From Candidatus Zixiibacteriota bacterium (GTDB taxonomy: Bacteria; Zixibacteria; MSB-5A5; SM23-73-2): DNA of 46,174 nucleotides. Below are positions 23,209 through 32,205 of the stretch, one piece after another. The translations under genes were made by a program, and so were the position numbers. The notes under the pieces were generated by a model. That model saw nothing but the letters and a program-made list of their open reading frames with translations, made no database searches and was not told where the DNA came from. Positions within the stretch are counted from its first letter, which is position 1, and each line of letters starts with the position of its first letter. Location: contig JAUWYR010000018.1 of the NCBI GenBank assembly GCA_030615745.1, forward strand, positions 1-46,174. Direction: 5' to 3'.

Positions 23209-23328
23209 ATGAAAAAAAGATTAAGTATTCTCGGGCTGACGTTAGTTTTTTTTATTGCGTTACTTTGCCGGTCTGGGCCGGAGTCAATTTGGAGAACTGG
23301 GTCTTTTTGTTTTAAAACTGTAAAATAA
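23209..23328 (+). pseudogene. Truncated M16 peptidase gene start
   Basis: Begins MKKRLSILGLTLVFFIA like the intact M16 protease at 27400, then loses one base (ATTGCGTTACTTTGCC against ATTGCGGTTACTTTACC), runs out of frame and stops after 39 codons. Similarity to the M16 gene ends near 23299. It is a leftover of the segment duplication. Confidence 0.75.
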
Positions 23329-23525
23329 AGATTTCAACTTGAAAACCTTTTTGAAACTTTCGCAAAATTCTTAAGTAAAAGATGTTAGATTTTTAATTTT
23401 GTTAATTCTTTTCAGCTTACCTTTAGAAAAGATGGTTTAGATCACAATACCAAGAAAGACCAAGAAAGATAAAGATGGATCGAGTGAAAGTTAATCTTTA
23501 GACAAAATTAATGGAGGTAAAAGAT

Positions 23526-25067
23526 ATGAACAAGATCAAGCGAAGAGAATTCTTAAAAATCGGTGCCAAGGGAGTTGCCTTTGCAACTATTCCGATTATT
23601 TTTAAAGCAAATCCTGTTGCAGCATTTTTAACCCCTCCCAAGGAAGATGCAAAGCTAAGCGATTATTACAAGCATTTCGGCGTGGACGAGAAGGTTATCA
23701 GAGATGTGATGGCTGCTGCACTTGAGCGGGGTGGGGATTATTGCGATATCTTCTTCCAGCACCGGATTTCAAATTGGATCGGCCTTGAGGACAAGGCGGT
23801 CAACAGGGCTTATAGCGATGTCGACTATGGAGTTGGCATACGGGTTATTGAGGAAGAGCAGACCGGCTATTCCTTCACCGAGGAGATTACCCCCAAGGCA
23901 ATGAAGCTTGCTGCCAAAACAGCTGCAAATATTGCCAACCAGAGTAAAACTGCACCACCTGAGGAGCTGAAACTTCACCGCGCTCCGAATTATTATCCTA
24001 TCGAGACTTTGTGGGAAGATGTAGAAATCGATCAAAAAATCCCATATCTTCAAAAGATCAACGACAGGGTCTTTAATAATGATAACAGGGTCATTAAATC
24101 CAAAGTCTGGTTTTCCGACCAAAGTGCCTACATCCTTGTGGCAACCTCTGAAGGAAGAGTGGTTTATGATTACCAGCCGATGACCTATATTTTTGTTACC
24201 TGCAATGCCGAGCAGAACGGAAAAAGGGAACAGAATTATTTCGCTTTGGGAGGTCGTCAAAGCATCGAATACTTCTCTCCAGAGAACGTAAATCGATTAG
24301 CCGATGAGGCTGTTAGCCGCACCGTGGTCTTGTTTGATGCGGTCAAGCCCGAGGCTGGAGAAATGGAGGTGGTCCTTGCAGCCGGCAGCTCGGGAATCCT
24401 TTTGCACGAGGCAATTGGGCACGGCTTGGAAGCGGATTTTAACCGAAAAAAGATCTCGATCTTCTCAGATAAGATGAACCAGAAGGTGGCGGAGAATTTT
24501 GTGACCATAGTTGACGATGGCACCTATCCAAATGCGCGCGGGGCTATCAATGTGGATGATGAAGGCAACGATACCGAGAAAACGGTTTTGGTTGAGAACG
24601 GGATTTTGAGAAGCTACCTGCATGATCATATCAGTGCCAGACATTATAAAGTCAAACCTACCGGAAACGGGAGAAGAGAATCGTTCCGCTATAACCCGAT
24701 TCCCCGAATGAGATGTACCTATATGCTAAATGGCCCTCATACTAAGGAAGAAATAATCAAAAGCGTAAAAAAGGGTTTGTACGCCGAGGCATTTACCAAC
24801 GGGCAGGTTCAAATCGGTGCAGGCGATTTTAGCTTCTATGTCAAGTCCGGTTACATGATCGAGAACGGCAAACTGACCAGGCCGGTCAAGGATGTCAACA
24901 TTATTGGTAATGGACCTAAGGTTTTGAAAGAGATAGTTATGGTAGCCGACGATTTCGAACTCGAGGACGGTGGAGGGACCTGCGGTAAATATGGTCAAGG
25001 AGTGCCGGTCTCAGACGGCCTGCCAACCACTAAGGTTTCCTCGATCACTGTCGCCGGTGTGTCTTAA
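23526..25067 (+). CDS. TldD-family metallopeptidase with Tat signal
   Basis: The catalytic half of the TldD/TldE zinc peptidase pair (513 residues). It starts with a twin-arginine signal, MNKIKRREFLKIGAKG followed by VAFATIPIIF, so the protein is predicted to be exported folded; ordinary TldD is cytoplasmic. The zinc motif HEAIGH (H294, E295, H299) lies in GILLHEAIGHGLEADF, and the late CGKYGQG block supplies the third-ligand region. Ends with VSSITVAG as in the family. The ATG at 23526 has GGAGG eight bases upstream; an ATG at 23511 precedes that RBS and is not used. tldE follows after 62 bases. Confidence 0.9.
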   Translation: MNKIKRREFLKIGAKGVAFATIPIIFKANPVAAFLTPPKEDAKLSDYYKHFGVDEKVIRDVMAAALERGGDYCDIFFQHRISNWIGLEDKAVNRAYSDVDYGVGIRVIEEEQTGYSFTEEITPKAMKLAAKTAANIANQSKTAPPEELKLHRAPNYYPIETLWEDVEIDQKIPYLQKINDRVFNNDNRVIKSKVWFSDQSAYILVATSEGRVVYDYQPMTYIFVTCNAEQNGKREQNYFALGGRQSIEYFSPENVNRLADEAVSRTVVLFDAVKPEAGEMEVVLAAGSSGILLHEAIGHGLEADFNRKKISIFSDKMNQKVAENFVTIVDDGTYPNARGAINVDDEGNDTEKTVLVENGILRSYLHDHISARHYKVKPTGNGRRESFRYNPIPRMRCTYMLNGPHTKEEIIKSVKKGLYAEAFTNGQVQIGAGDFSFYVKSGYMIENGKLTRPVKDVNIIGNGPKVLKEIVMVADDFELEDGGGTCGKYGQGVPVSDGLPTTKVSSITVAGVS

Positions 25068-25129
25068 TAGATGAAGAGATTCATTTGTAGGATTTTAACT
25101 TTGTAAACTTTAAAATTAGGGTTGAAATT

Positions 25130-26473
25130 ATGAATAAAAGACAAAGATTGGAATTAGCCCATTGGGCGGTCTCTCAGGCTCAAAAGAGTGGTGCCGATGA
25201 GGTTGCCGTGGATATCTCAAACAGTCGAGATATTGAAGTAGAATTTCGGGATGGAAAACTTGAGCAACTTAAAGAGTCAACCCAAAACTCTTTAAGTCTC
25301 TCTATTTACGCAAATAAGCGCTATTCAAGTCATTCGACTAACGATATTCGAAAAGAGTCATTAGGCAGGTTCATAGAAGAAGCGGTAGGTATGACAAAGT
25401 ACTTAAATGAGGATCCTTTCCGTTCTCTTCCAGATCCCAAGTATTACCAGGGTCAAAAGGAAATCGATTTACATATCAATGACTCCTATTATGAAAAGAT
25501 AACCTCGGAGAAAAGGGTAAAGATCGCAGGTGAAATCGAAAAGATCGCCTCAGCCCAAAGTGACAAGATCATTTCCTGCACCTCCGGTTACAGTGATACT
25601 TATTTTGAAGCGACCAAGGTAAACAGTAACGGTTTCGAGGGAAACAGGCGGAGCACCTATTTTTCAGCTGGTGCCGAAGTGAGTGTGAAAGACGATATAA
25701 CCGGAGGACGTCCTGAGGGCTGGGATTGGCGAACCGCGCACTTCTACAAAGATCTGCCCTCTGAGGAGACCTTAGCCAAGAAAGCGGTGAAGCGTGCTCT
25801 TCAAAGGATCGGACAGACCAAGCTCGAGTCCGGCTTGTATGATATGATTATCGAAAACCGGTCCGGGTGGAGACTTTTTTACTCCTTATATACTCCCTTG
25901 CAAGGGAGTTCGCTTCAGCAGAAAAGCTCCTTTTTGGAGGGTAAGCTGGGCCAAAAGATAGGCTCGGATAAGCTCACCGTAATCGATGATCCTTTTGTTG
26001 AGTTCGGCTTGGGTTCGAGACTTTTTGACGGCGAAGGTATGGCAACAAAGCGCCGGGTAATACTTGATAAAGGAGTTTTGAAATCCTATTATATTGATAC
26101 CTATTACGGGAAGAAGCTCGGTATGGAACCTACTTCGGGTTCGGCAACCAATGTTGTATTGGATTATGGCAAAAGATCTTTGGATGATATGATTAAGGAT
26201 ATGAAAAAGGGAATTCTGGTAACTGGATTCTTAGGTGGAAATTCCAACTCAACAACCGGCGATTTCTCTTTCGGAATTACAGGCATGTACATAGAGAACG
26301 GAAAAATCGTAAAACCGGTCAGTGAAATGAATATCTCCGGTAATCTGGCAGACCTTTTGAATCAACTGACGGAAGTCGGAGGCGATCCCTATATCTATTC
26401 ATCCTGGCTGCCGAGCATGTACTTTAGGCTGCCGAGCATGTACTTTAAGGATGTGCAGTTTAGTGGGATATAG
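25130..26473 (+). CDS. TldE/PmbA-family partner protein
   Basis: A 447-residue PmbA/TldE-like protein, the non-catalytic-type partner: it keeps the fold (SGADEVAVDISNSRDIEVEF at the N-terminus, GDFSFGITGMYIENGKIVKP near the C-terminus) but has no HExxxH. TldD and TldE form a heterodimer that cleaves unfolded peptides or matures modified peptides. It has no signal peptide, while its TldD has a Tat signal, so co-export as a folded complex is a reasonable inference. The C-terminus carries a seven-residue in-frame duplication (LPSMYFR-LPSMYFK). RBS is weak (TAGGG 16-12 bases upstream). Confidence 0.88.
   Translation: MNKRQRLELAHWAVSQAQKSGADEVAVDISNSRDIEVEFRDGKLEQLKESTQNSLSLSIYANKRYSSHSTNDIRKESLGRFIEEAVGMTKYLNEDPFRSLPDPKYYQGQKEIDLHINDSYYEKITSEKRVKIAGEIEKIASAQSDKIISCTSGYSDTYFEATKVNSNGFEGNRRSTYFSAGAEVSVKDDITGGRPEGWDWRTAHFYKDLPSEETLAKKAVKRALQRIGQTKLESGLYDMIIENRSGWRLFYSLYTPLQGSSLQQKSSFLEGKLGQKIGSDKLTVIDDPFVEFGLGSRLFDGEGMATKRRVILDKGVLKSYYIDTYYGKKLGMEPTSGSATNVVLDYGKRSLDDMIKDMKKGILVTGFLGGNSNSTTGDFSFGITGMYIENGKIVKPVSEMNISGNLADLLNQLTEVGGDPYIYSSWLPSMYFRLPSMYFKDVQFSGI
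26408..26449 (+). repeat. 21-bp in-frame tandem duplication in tldE
   Basis: CTGCCGAGCATGTACTTTA plus two bases occurs twice in a row (26408-26428, 26429-26449), differing at one base. It doubles LPSMYF(R/K) just before the conserved DVQFSGI end. Confidence 0.9.
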
Positions 26474-27070
26474 GTATCGTTTAAATGAGTAATGAAACGG
26501 TATTAAACGGGTTGCTGCAGCTCTATAGTGTATTTCGTTACCTGAAAGTGGAGGGATCGAGGTTAAAGTTCGAAATTTTACATCGTGAATTTTGGTAGTG
26601 GTCAAAGATGCCGGGGACGAGCTCTGAACAGAGATACAGAATTAAGCCTATCGTTAAGGAAATTCATCAAAAGACTAAACAGAAAACTTCACCGGAAGAG
26701 CGATCAGTTGCCAGGAAACCGTGTTCAACGCTCTGTATGACAAATTGAAAGAGGTCACTTCCCCCTAGGACACCGAATGCGGTATCGGTTAAAAAATTCT
26801 CCACTACGATAAATATGAAAATGCCGCCTAAATCACCATCTCAAATGGAGATTTTCCTCACCAGCTTTCTATAACTTCAAGTAGTCCCGCCAGAGAGAGT
26901 GGGTCCACAACCGTACTATTTTCGAACTTTTTATGCAATAGTGAAAGCACTGATAGCAGAAGCCTCTTAGCCATTAGTTCTGTGGAATCTCAATTGAGTT
27001 TAAGCCATACGCTCTGTTTCCCTGCCCTCCTCCTTCAATCTAACCTTATGTGACACAGTAGATTAAACAA
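26474..27070. other. 597-base gap, no intact gene
   Basis: No frame of convincing length or composition is open. Short pieces on the plus strand (for example YRIKPIVKEIHQKTKQKTSP near 26640-26700) look protein-like but are broken by stops and shifts, so a decayed gene is possible. I cannot name a family. Confidence 0.5.
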
Positions 27071-27110
27071 GCGGGGCCGACGAGACTCGCTACTTTCGAC
27101 CTTCCCGACT

Positions 27111-27262
27111 TTACTGTCGGGACTTTTTAACCAGATGCTCTATATATTTTTTATTTTTCTCCTTTTTAATCTCTTTTTCTTTTCTCATCGCCTCAGCCCT
27201 TGTGGTTAATTTCTCAAGATAAACTAATTTCCAGTTTCGTTTATACTGTGCTTTCTGTTGGT
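27111..27262 (-). pseudogene. GIY-YIG endonuclease gene tail, copy 2
   Basis: The minus-strand frame ending at the TAA 27113-27111 reads NWKLVYLEKLTTRAEAMRKE then KEIKKEKNKKYIEHLVKKSR. It is open a little further upstream than copy 1 but still lacks the GIY and YIG motifs. The two copies differ mostly by substitutions, so both descend from one remnant. Confidence 0.65.
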
Positions 27263-27331
27263 CTTGAGCCAACAGAGAGCACAGAAATTGACGTAGAACA
27301 TATCAAAAAACTTCTAATTGAATAAAATTGC

Positions 27332-27360
27332 TTGTCTATAAGTGGTTAAACTATTATAAT
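27332..27360 (+). promoter_or_regulatory. Sigma-70 promoter of the M16 protease gene
   Basis: TTGTCT (27332-27337), 17-base spacer, perfect TATAAT (27355-27360), then AAAGGA near the ATG at 27400, giving a leader of about 33 bases. Confidence 0.75.
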
Positions 27361-27399
27361 ACTAAAAGAAAAAAAACCTAAAAGAGAAAGGATGAAACA

Positions 27400-30300
27400 A
27401 TGAAAAAAAGATTAAGTATTCTCGGGCTGACGTTAGTTTTTTTTATTGCGGTTACTTTACCGATCTGGGCCGGAACTAATCTGGAGAATTTTCAAGAAGG
27501 GCAGAAGATTCATGGCTTTACAGTAATGAATGTATATGAAAACAGTACAGGAAAGGCGATCGGCGCCCGATTTGTCTCCGACAAATTTAGCTTCATAATC
27601 GATTTAATTCAGATTCAATCGGTACCGCAAGCTTTTTACTGGATCAAAACTCTTCCAACATCGAGCAGGGGCGAACCACACGCTTGTGAGCATCTTCTTT
27701 TGGGAAAAGGCAACCGTGGCCGCTATGTTGCTTCCCTTGAGGATATGGCTCTTGGTAATAGCAGCGCCTACACAGCTCAAATAAGAACATGTTACCATTT
27801 TAACACCACTGCTGGAGAAGAAACATTCTATGAGATATTCGAAGCCAAACTGCAAGCTCTACTGCACCCTGATTTTACCGATGAGGAGATCCGTCGGGAA
27901 GTATGCCACCTCGGCGTTGTAGTTGATCAACAGGATGGCACTCTAACAATCGAGGAGAAGGGCACAGTCTATACTGAGATGGTTAGTTCATTTGAAAAGC
28001 CATGGTACTATTTTGTCAGACCGATGAATATAATGATTTTCGGTGATAATCATCCTCTCTCATATATCTCAGGTGGGGATCCGCCGGCAATGCGGAATAT
28101 GGTTCCTGAAGATATGTGGCGTTTCCACAAAAACACTCATCATCTTGCCAATATGGGCGTGATTGTTTCAATTCCTGATGATATTTCAATCGATTCATTC
28201 CTGAAACAAATGGCAAAAATTCTTAATCGATGTCAAAGCTATTCTGACTCCAGCTTCCAGGCAGGTATTGGTGCCTATGAGTTTCCGCCGATTAATATGG
28301 CTTCGCCAGGGACCATGGAGATAACCTCGTTTCCCAGTGAGAATCCAACAGATCCGGGTTACATAATGTATGCCTGGCCTGCTGATCTTGAACTTGATTA
28401 TGCCGAAAAATTTTTGCTCGAACTTTTTTTGGAAAAATTTGCTGCAGGGGAAACCTCGAATTTATATAACCTTTTCATGAACTCCCAGACACGCAAAGTT
28501 GATTTTGGCGGAAACTATATATTTAGCGGTTTAGATTCAGACACATTATTGGGTAATTCAATCTACTTAGGTTTTGTAGGCATTGATAATGTATATATCA
28601 ATGATATGATGGTTGATAGTATCAGGACTTTGATAATCGATGAAATAGAGCGAGTGCACGACTTCAGGGATGGTTCTGGTGAGTTGGCAGAGTTTAATAA
28701 AAGAGTTAAAAACAGACTGACACAGAGAAAAAAGCAGATCGATCATTATCTTAATTCACCTCCGATGTTTGGTTTTCGAAGTAGAGCGGGTAGAGGCTGG
28801 TTGTCGCTTTTAGAAGCTCTGGAAGAGGAAAAGGGGTTCCGCAAATCACTGGTTATGAAAAACCGTTTTGCTTATGCGGAAAGCCTGCTTACTTTTGATA
28901 ATAATTTTTGGAAAGAGTATATCGACCACTGGAGACTTCTAACAATCAAACCATACGCTGTCGGAGCTGTTCCCAATCCTGAATTGCTTGCCCGGGAAGC
29001 TGAAGCCAAAAAAACCCGAATTGTCGGTTATATTGACGATTTCAAGAAGAAGTATAAGGTGGATGACCCACAGAAAGCGGTAGCGAGGTATAAAGATGAG
29101 TTTGATAAAAAAACCGCTCAATTGGAAGCGGTCGCCAGCAAGGATGAGCTTCCCGGGTTTGTTGACAACCCGCCCATGACTCTCGACGATCAGCTTAAAT
29201 ATGAAATCATCACGCTTCCTGGAGGTATCCCCCTGGTGGCCTCGACTTTTGAAAATATGACTTCATCAGAAATCGGGATCGCTCTCCGGCTGGATGTTAT
29301 TCCGGAATCCCTGCTGGTATACTTGCCCTACCTTCCGAGCGTAATGACAGATATTGGTGTTATCAAGGAGGGCCAGGTCGTCAGTTATGATGAAATGATA
29401 GAACATCTGCGCAATGAGGTATTAAATCTGTACGCATATTTTGACCATAGTAATCAGACAGATCGAATTGAAATTATCCTGGTCGGCAGTGGGAATAATT
29501 TTGAAGAATTAAAAAACGCCTTGGGATGGATGGATGCAGCTTTGTATTCGCCTTACTTGAGTACCGATAATCTCCCCAGAATGATCGATTTAATCGACCA
29601 ATCACTGATCTCTTATAGAAATATGATGAAAGGGGCAGAGGAGCGCTGGGTTGATTATCCCGCCAGAGGCTATCGTTATCAGAGAAATCCCCTTTATATG
29701 TCCACAGGATGTTTTTTAACAGAGACTCATCATTATCAGCGTCTCAGGTGGCTTTTGACAGATCCGGGGAATAAAGAAGAACAGAAAGAGCTTGCCGTAT
29801 TTATCAAAGCTTTGGCCGAGTATGGTCAGGGTAGAAATCGTGCGGAGTTGGTTGAACTTATGACAGCGATTGAGAACCTTGATGAATCATCTCATCTGCC
29901 CGTGATTACAAATCTTAAACCGAATATTTTAGATTTTACTGATGTGTCAAAGAAGAATGTCAAAGAAATTGCCAAAGCATTGAAAATCACTTTAGCTGAT
30001 ATTCCCCATGCTAACCTCACTGACGATTGGGTCTACCTCTGTAATCAAACTAATGCCGATATAATGGTTAAACCCAAAGATGCGATCGGTGGGTTCAATG
30101 CTATTCTTGATTTGATTCGCAAAGCAGATAATGCCCGAATGTTCATGATTTCCAATAGTGCTGATAGAAAAGCAACTTTCGATATGATTAAGAAACTCAC
30201 AGGCAAACTTGATTCAAAGCGTCCTTCTATGCGGCAGGATTACCCTTCAATAGATAGGGTTGTCGAACGGCTGAAGAGTCGTCACCCGGATATCGATAAA

Positions 30301-30981
30301 CCGGTCTATGTGGGTCTTGTTCATGAGGGCACCAGAAATGGCGTGCTGATATTTTCGGCCAAACATGCCGGAATTTATGATACCAGCAGTACGGCGGTCC
30401 TTGACTGTCTTTCAGGCAAGCTATATGGCGGTTATGGTCCTCACGGTTTGTTTATGAAAACCTGGGCAGCCGGGCTGGCCTATAGCAATGGTTACAGGTA
30501 TAATCAATCTACCGGCCGAGTTAGATATTATGCCGAGAGATGTCCTGATGTTTCCGAGACAATGCGTTTTGTTGTTAATCAGCTGAGGAGTGCCGAGCCA
30601 GTCACCGGCTTGACTGATTATACGATCGCCCAAGTTTTCGGGAATTCGCGCGCTCCTTCACGTTACGAACGTCGCGGTGAAGCAATGGCTGCCAACTTGG
30701 CTGACAACATTACTCCTGAAGCTGTAAAAACGTTCAGGCAAAAGGTGCTGGCCCAAAAAGAGTGGAAAGATTTATATAAGGAACTGGAATCCCGTATGGA
30801 GACCGTATATGGCTCTGTTTTGATCGGTTACGGTCCACCGTCAGTTAAAAGCGAAGATGGTATTTTCTTTTTGATAGGCCCGGAATCTCAGTTTGAATCG
30901 TTGGAAAACTACATTGAAACCACTGAGGGTAAGCAGACCGTCTATCGTTTGTATCCCCGTGATTTTTGGCTGACATGGTAG
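27400..30981 (+). CDS. Secreted M16 metalloprotease (presequence-protease-like)
   Basis: A 1193-residue zinc protease with a Sec signal peptide (KKRLSILGLTLVFFIAVTLPIWA, cleaved near residue 25), so it acts in the periplasm or outside. The inverted zinc motif HACEH (H94, E97, H98) is in GEPHACEHLLLGKG, and the third ligand glutamate is expected in the stretch EEIRREVCHLG-to-TIEEKGTVYTEM (about 165-195). Length suits the M16C group with two catalytic-type halves plus a linker (charged helix about 515-580). The second half begins near DQLKYEIITLPGGIPLVAST. Members degrade peptides enclosed in a chamber. It follows the TldD/TldE pair and has its own promoter. Confidence 0.87.
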   Translation: MKKRLSILGLTLVFFIAVTLPIWAGTNLENFQEGQKIHGFTVMNVYENSTGKAIGARFVSDKFSFIIDLIQIQSVPQAFYWIKTLPTSSRGEPHACEHLLLGKGNRGRYVASLEDMALGNSSAYTAQIRTCYHFNTTAGEETFYEIFEAKLQALLHPDFTDEEIRREVCHLGVVVDQQDGTLTIEEKGTVYTEMVSSFEKPWYYFVRPMNIMIFGDNHPLSYISGGDPPAMRNMVPEDMWRFHKNTHHLANMGVIVSIPDDISIDSFLKQMAKILNRCQSYSDSSFQAGIGAYEFPPINMASPGTMEITSFPSENPTDPGYIMYAWPADLELDYAEKFLLELFLEKFAAGETSNLYNLFMNSQTRKVDFGGNYIFSGLDSDTLLGNSIYLGFVGIDNVYINDMMVDSIRTLIIDEIERVHDFRDGSGELAEFNKRVKNRLTQRKKQIDHYLNSPPMFGFRSRAGRGWLSLLEALEEEKGFRKSLVMKNRFAYAESLLTFDNNFWKEYIDHWRLLTIKPYAVGAVPNPELLAREAEAKKTRIVGYIDDFKKKYKVDDPQKAVARYKDEFDKKTAQLEAVASKDELPGFVDNPPMTLDDQLKYEIITLPGGIPLVASTFENMTSSEIGIALRLDVIPESLLVYLPYLPSVMTDIGVIKEGQVVSYDEMIEHLRNEVLNLYAYFDHSNQTDRIEIILVGSGNNFEELKNALGWMDAALYSPYLSTDNLPRMIDLIDQSLISYRNMMKGAEERWVDYPARGYRYQRNPLYMSTGCFLTETHHYQRLRWLLTDPGNKEEQKELAVFIKALAEYGQGRNRAELVELMTAIENLDESSHLPVITNLKPNILDFTDVSKKNVKEIAKALKITLADIPHANLTDDWVYLCNQTNADIMVKPKDAIGGFNAILDLIRKADNARMFMISNSADRKATFDMIKKLTGKLDSKRPSMRQDYPSIDRVVERLKSRHPDIDKPVYVGLVHEGTRNGVLIFSAKHAGIYDTSSTAVLDCLSGKLYGGYGPHGLFMKTWAAGLAYSNGYRYNQSTGRVRYYAERCPDVSETMRFVVNQLRSAEPVTGLTDYTIAQVFGNSRAPSRYERRGEAMAANLADNITPEAVKTFRQKVLAQKEWKDLYKELESRMETVYGSVLIGYGPPSVKSEDGIFFLIGPESQFESLENYIETTEGKQTVYRLYPRDFWLTW

Positions 30982-31179
30982 CCTTAAGGACATAAGCGGC
31001 CAAAATCAAGGCAAAGAATAAAACGAATTAGAGATTTACATATCCGTTTCCTTGTTCCTTTGTATTTGTAGGCCTACGAGACGAGTTTAGAACTTTTTTC
31101 GTATCAGAAAGCTTGGATTCAAGCGCTGTGGAAGAAATTGAATCGCTTGCGGCTATGATTAGCATCTAACACGCAGAGA

Positions 31180-31285
31180 GAATCCGACCTCACTCTCAGC
31201 AAACTTTTGTGTGCTTTGAATTTCCCGTCCGATTACACTATGCGAGAATCGGTGGAACTCGTTGGAAGGTAATAGGTTGGGGGTA
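31180..31285. repeat. Dispersed ~105-bp repeat, copy B (pair with 18520-18625)
   Basis: Shares the exact 30-base core beginning CCGACCTCACTCTCAGCAAA with copy A and ends near CTCGTTGGAAGGTAATA. It is just beyond the terminator of the FlgD-tail remnant when read on the minus strand, so it may be the 3' flank of a formerly duplicated gene. Confidence 0.65.
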
Positions 31286-31314
31286 AAAGCACCAATAGTA
31301 GCTTTAATCCCCCT

Positions 31315-31347
31315 AAAAAAAGGACAGGCGGTTTTGTCTGTCCTTTT
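31315..31347 (-). terminator. Intrinsic terminator
   Basis: AAAAGGACAG pairs with CTGTCCTTTT (10-bp stem, 10-base loop) and, read on the minus strand, is followed by a run of six or more T. It would end transcripts coming from ydhR-like gene and the FlgD-tail remnant. Confidence 0.8.
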
Positions 31348-31367
31348 ATAAATACGAATACTTAGCA

Positions 31368-31502
31368 TTACTTCAGCAGCAACATCTTCTTGGTCTGGAC
31401 GAATTCCGCGGCCGTATCCTGTAGAAATATACACCGCTGGCTACTTCTCTCCCGAATTGATCTCTACCATCTGGCTGCCAGTCGGGCAGTTGCACCCTAA
31501 TC
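31368..31502 (-). pseudogene. C-terminal tail of a secreted FlgD-Ig-type protein (frameshifted)
   Basis: The minus strand reads WQPDGRDQFGREVASGVYFY then, after a one-base shift, AEFVQTKKMLLLK and a TAA at 31370-31368. This is the FlgD-like Ig / type-A sorting tail attached to many secreted proteins in Zixibacteria and related phyla. The rest of the gene is gone: the YdhR-like gene abuts it on the upstream side. Confidence 0.75.
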
Positions 31503-31823
31503 TCGGGGACTCTCCTTAACAGGACCACGCGTAATTGCGGTTAAGTCCTCCATCACGTCGAACTGCTTCACACTAAAATCACTCAGGGCTGGGTGACTTT
31601 TCACCTGCGCCACGAGTGACCCTTCGAGAAAGTCCTTCAGCGAAGCCTCATCGTTGAACAGATAAATCCCTCCTGCTTCCCGTTCCACTTCGTTTATCAT
31701 CCAGATCTTCCAGCGGAGACCCGTAACAGTAGCGAAGTCGCTGGCAAGGGAAGATCCGGCCTGTTCGTACTCAGCCCTTGAAACATTAAATCTAAAATTC
31801 AGCTGCAGAATCTTTCCGGACAT
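31497..31823 (-). CDS. YdhR-family putative monooxygenase
   Basis: A 108-residue protein close in length and pattern to YdhR (a small ferredoxin-like-fold protein of the dimeric alpha+beta barrel class, annotated as a possible monooxygenase). Diagnostic stretches are GGIYLFNDEASLKDFLEG and HPALSDFSVKQFDVMEDLTA then ITRGPV. The biological substrate is not known for the family. The start is strong: AAAGGAGG seven bases before the ATG. Its stop overlaps the FlgD-tail remnant by a few bases, so this gene appears to have been joined onto an older gene's end; a nine-codon reading frame with a very strong RBS lies upstream. Confidence 0.8.
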   Translation of the reverse strand: MSGKILQLNFRFNVSRAEYEQAGSSLASDFATVTGLRWKIWMINEVEREAGGIYLFNDEASLKDFLEGSLVAQVKSHPALSDFSVKQFDVMEDLTAITRGPVKESPRD

Positions 31824-31894
31824 AATTGTTCCTCCTTTGTTATGAATGGTAGTTGATTCATCGACAGCAGTGCAGTGAATTCAACGCGTGTCGG

Positions 31895-31924
31895 TTAGAA
31901 TAGTTTTAGCATTGATTTTTTCAA
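31895..31924 (-). CDS. Nine-codon reading frame with perfect Shine-Dalgarno (leader or gene-start remnant)
   Basis: AAGGAGGTGAT (31937-31927 on the minus strand), an almost full anti-16S match, precedes a TTG that opens MKKSMLKLF and stops. The peptide looks like the first residues of a signal peptide. It may be the start of the lost FlgD-tail gene, or a leader peptide for the YdhR-like gene 72 bases on. The remaining 31.9-32.2 kb sequence holds nothing else I recognise. Confidence 0.4.
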   Translation of the reverse strand: MKKSMLKLF

Positions 31925-32205
31925 TTATCACCTCCTTCTATCTACGTTAGCCCTCTTGGCGAAAGAGTGAGTCAATCTCAGTTAACTCATCCCCATCCGA
32001 AGTCCGCAGATTGATCACTCTGTCTTATTTTTCTCCGTTAATGGTTCTTGTCTTCCTCTATTTTATTTATTCCCTTCCAAAAAGTCAAGTATTAAAATTG
32101 TGGTGAAGGTCTGATAACGTGTCTCTTATGCCGAATGTAAGAAAAATAAATGCCTGACCACATGAATTAGGCGCTACCAAAATTGAAAATAGAAAAATCA
32201 CTTGC

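Larger units (their letters stand above)
22881..23299. repeat. ~420-bp segmental duplication, copy 1 (with 27071-27491)
   Basis: Aligned base for base with 27071-27491 over nearly its whole length with scattered differences. In order on the plus strand: a tRNA-Asp-derived 3' part (22881-22948), a GIY-YIG gene tail on the minus strand, a palindrome around CTGTGCTCTCTGTTGG, a sigma-70 promoter, an RBS and the first codons of the M16 peptidase gene. The bases before 22881 in the 22.6-22.9 kb gap show nothing recognisable. Confidence 0.85.
27071..27491. repeat. ~420-bp segmental duplication, copy 2 (with 22881-23299)
   Basis: Same order of parts as copy 1, here joined to the intact M16 protease gene. 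The first 19 bases, GCGGGGCCGACGAGACTCG, are identical to 32204-32222, the 3' end of tRNA-Asp with two flanking bases, in the same orientation. Confidence 0.85.

Noticed and set aside
31159-31434. 91-codon minus-strand frame
   Set aside because: It crosses a terminator hairpin and the FlgD-tail remnant out of frame; the remnant explains the sequence better.
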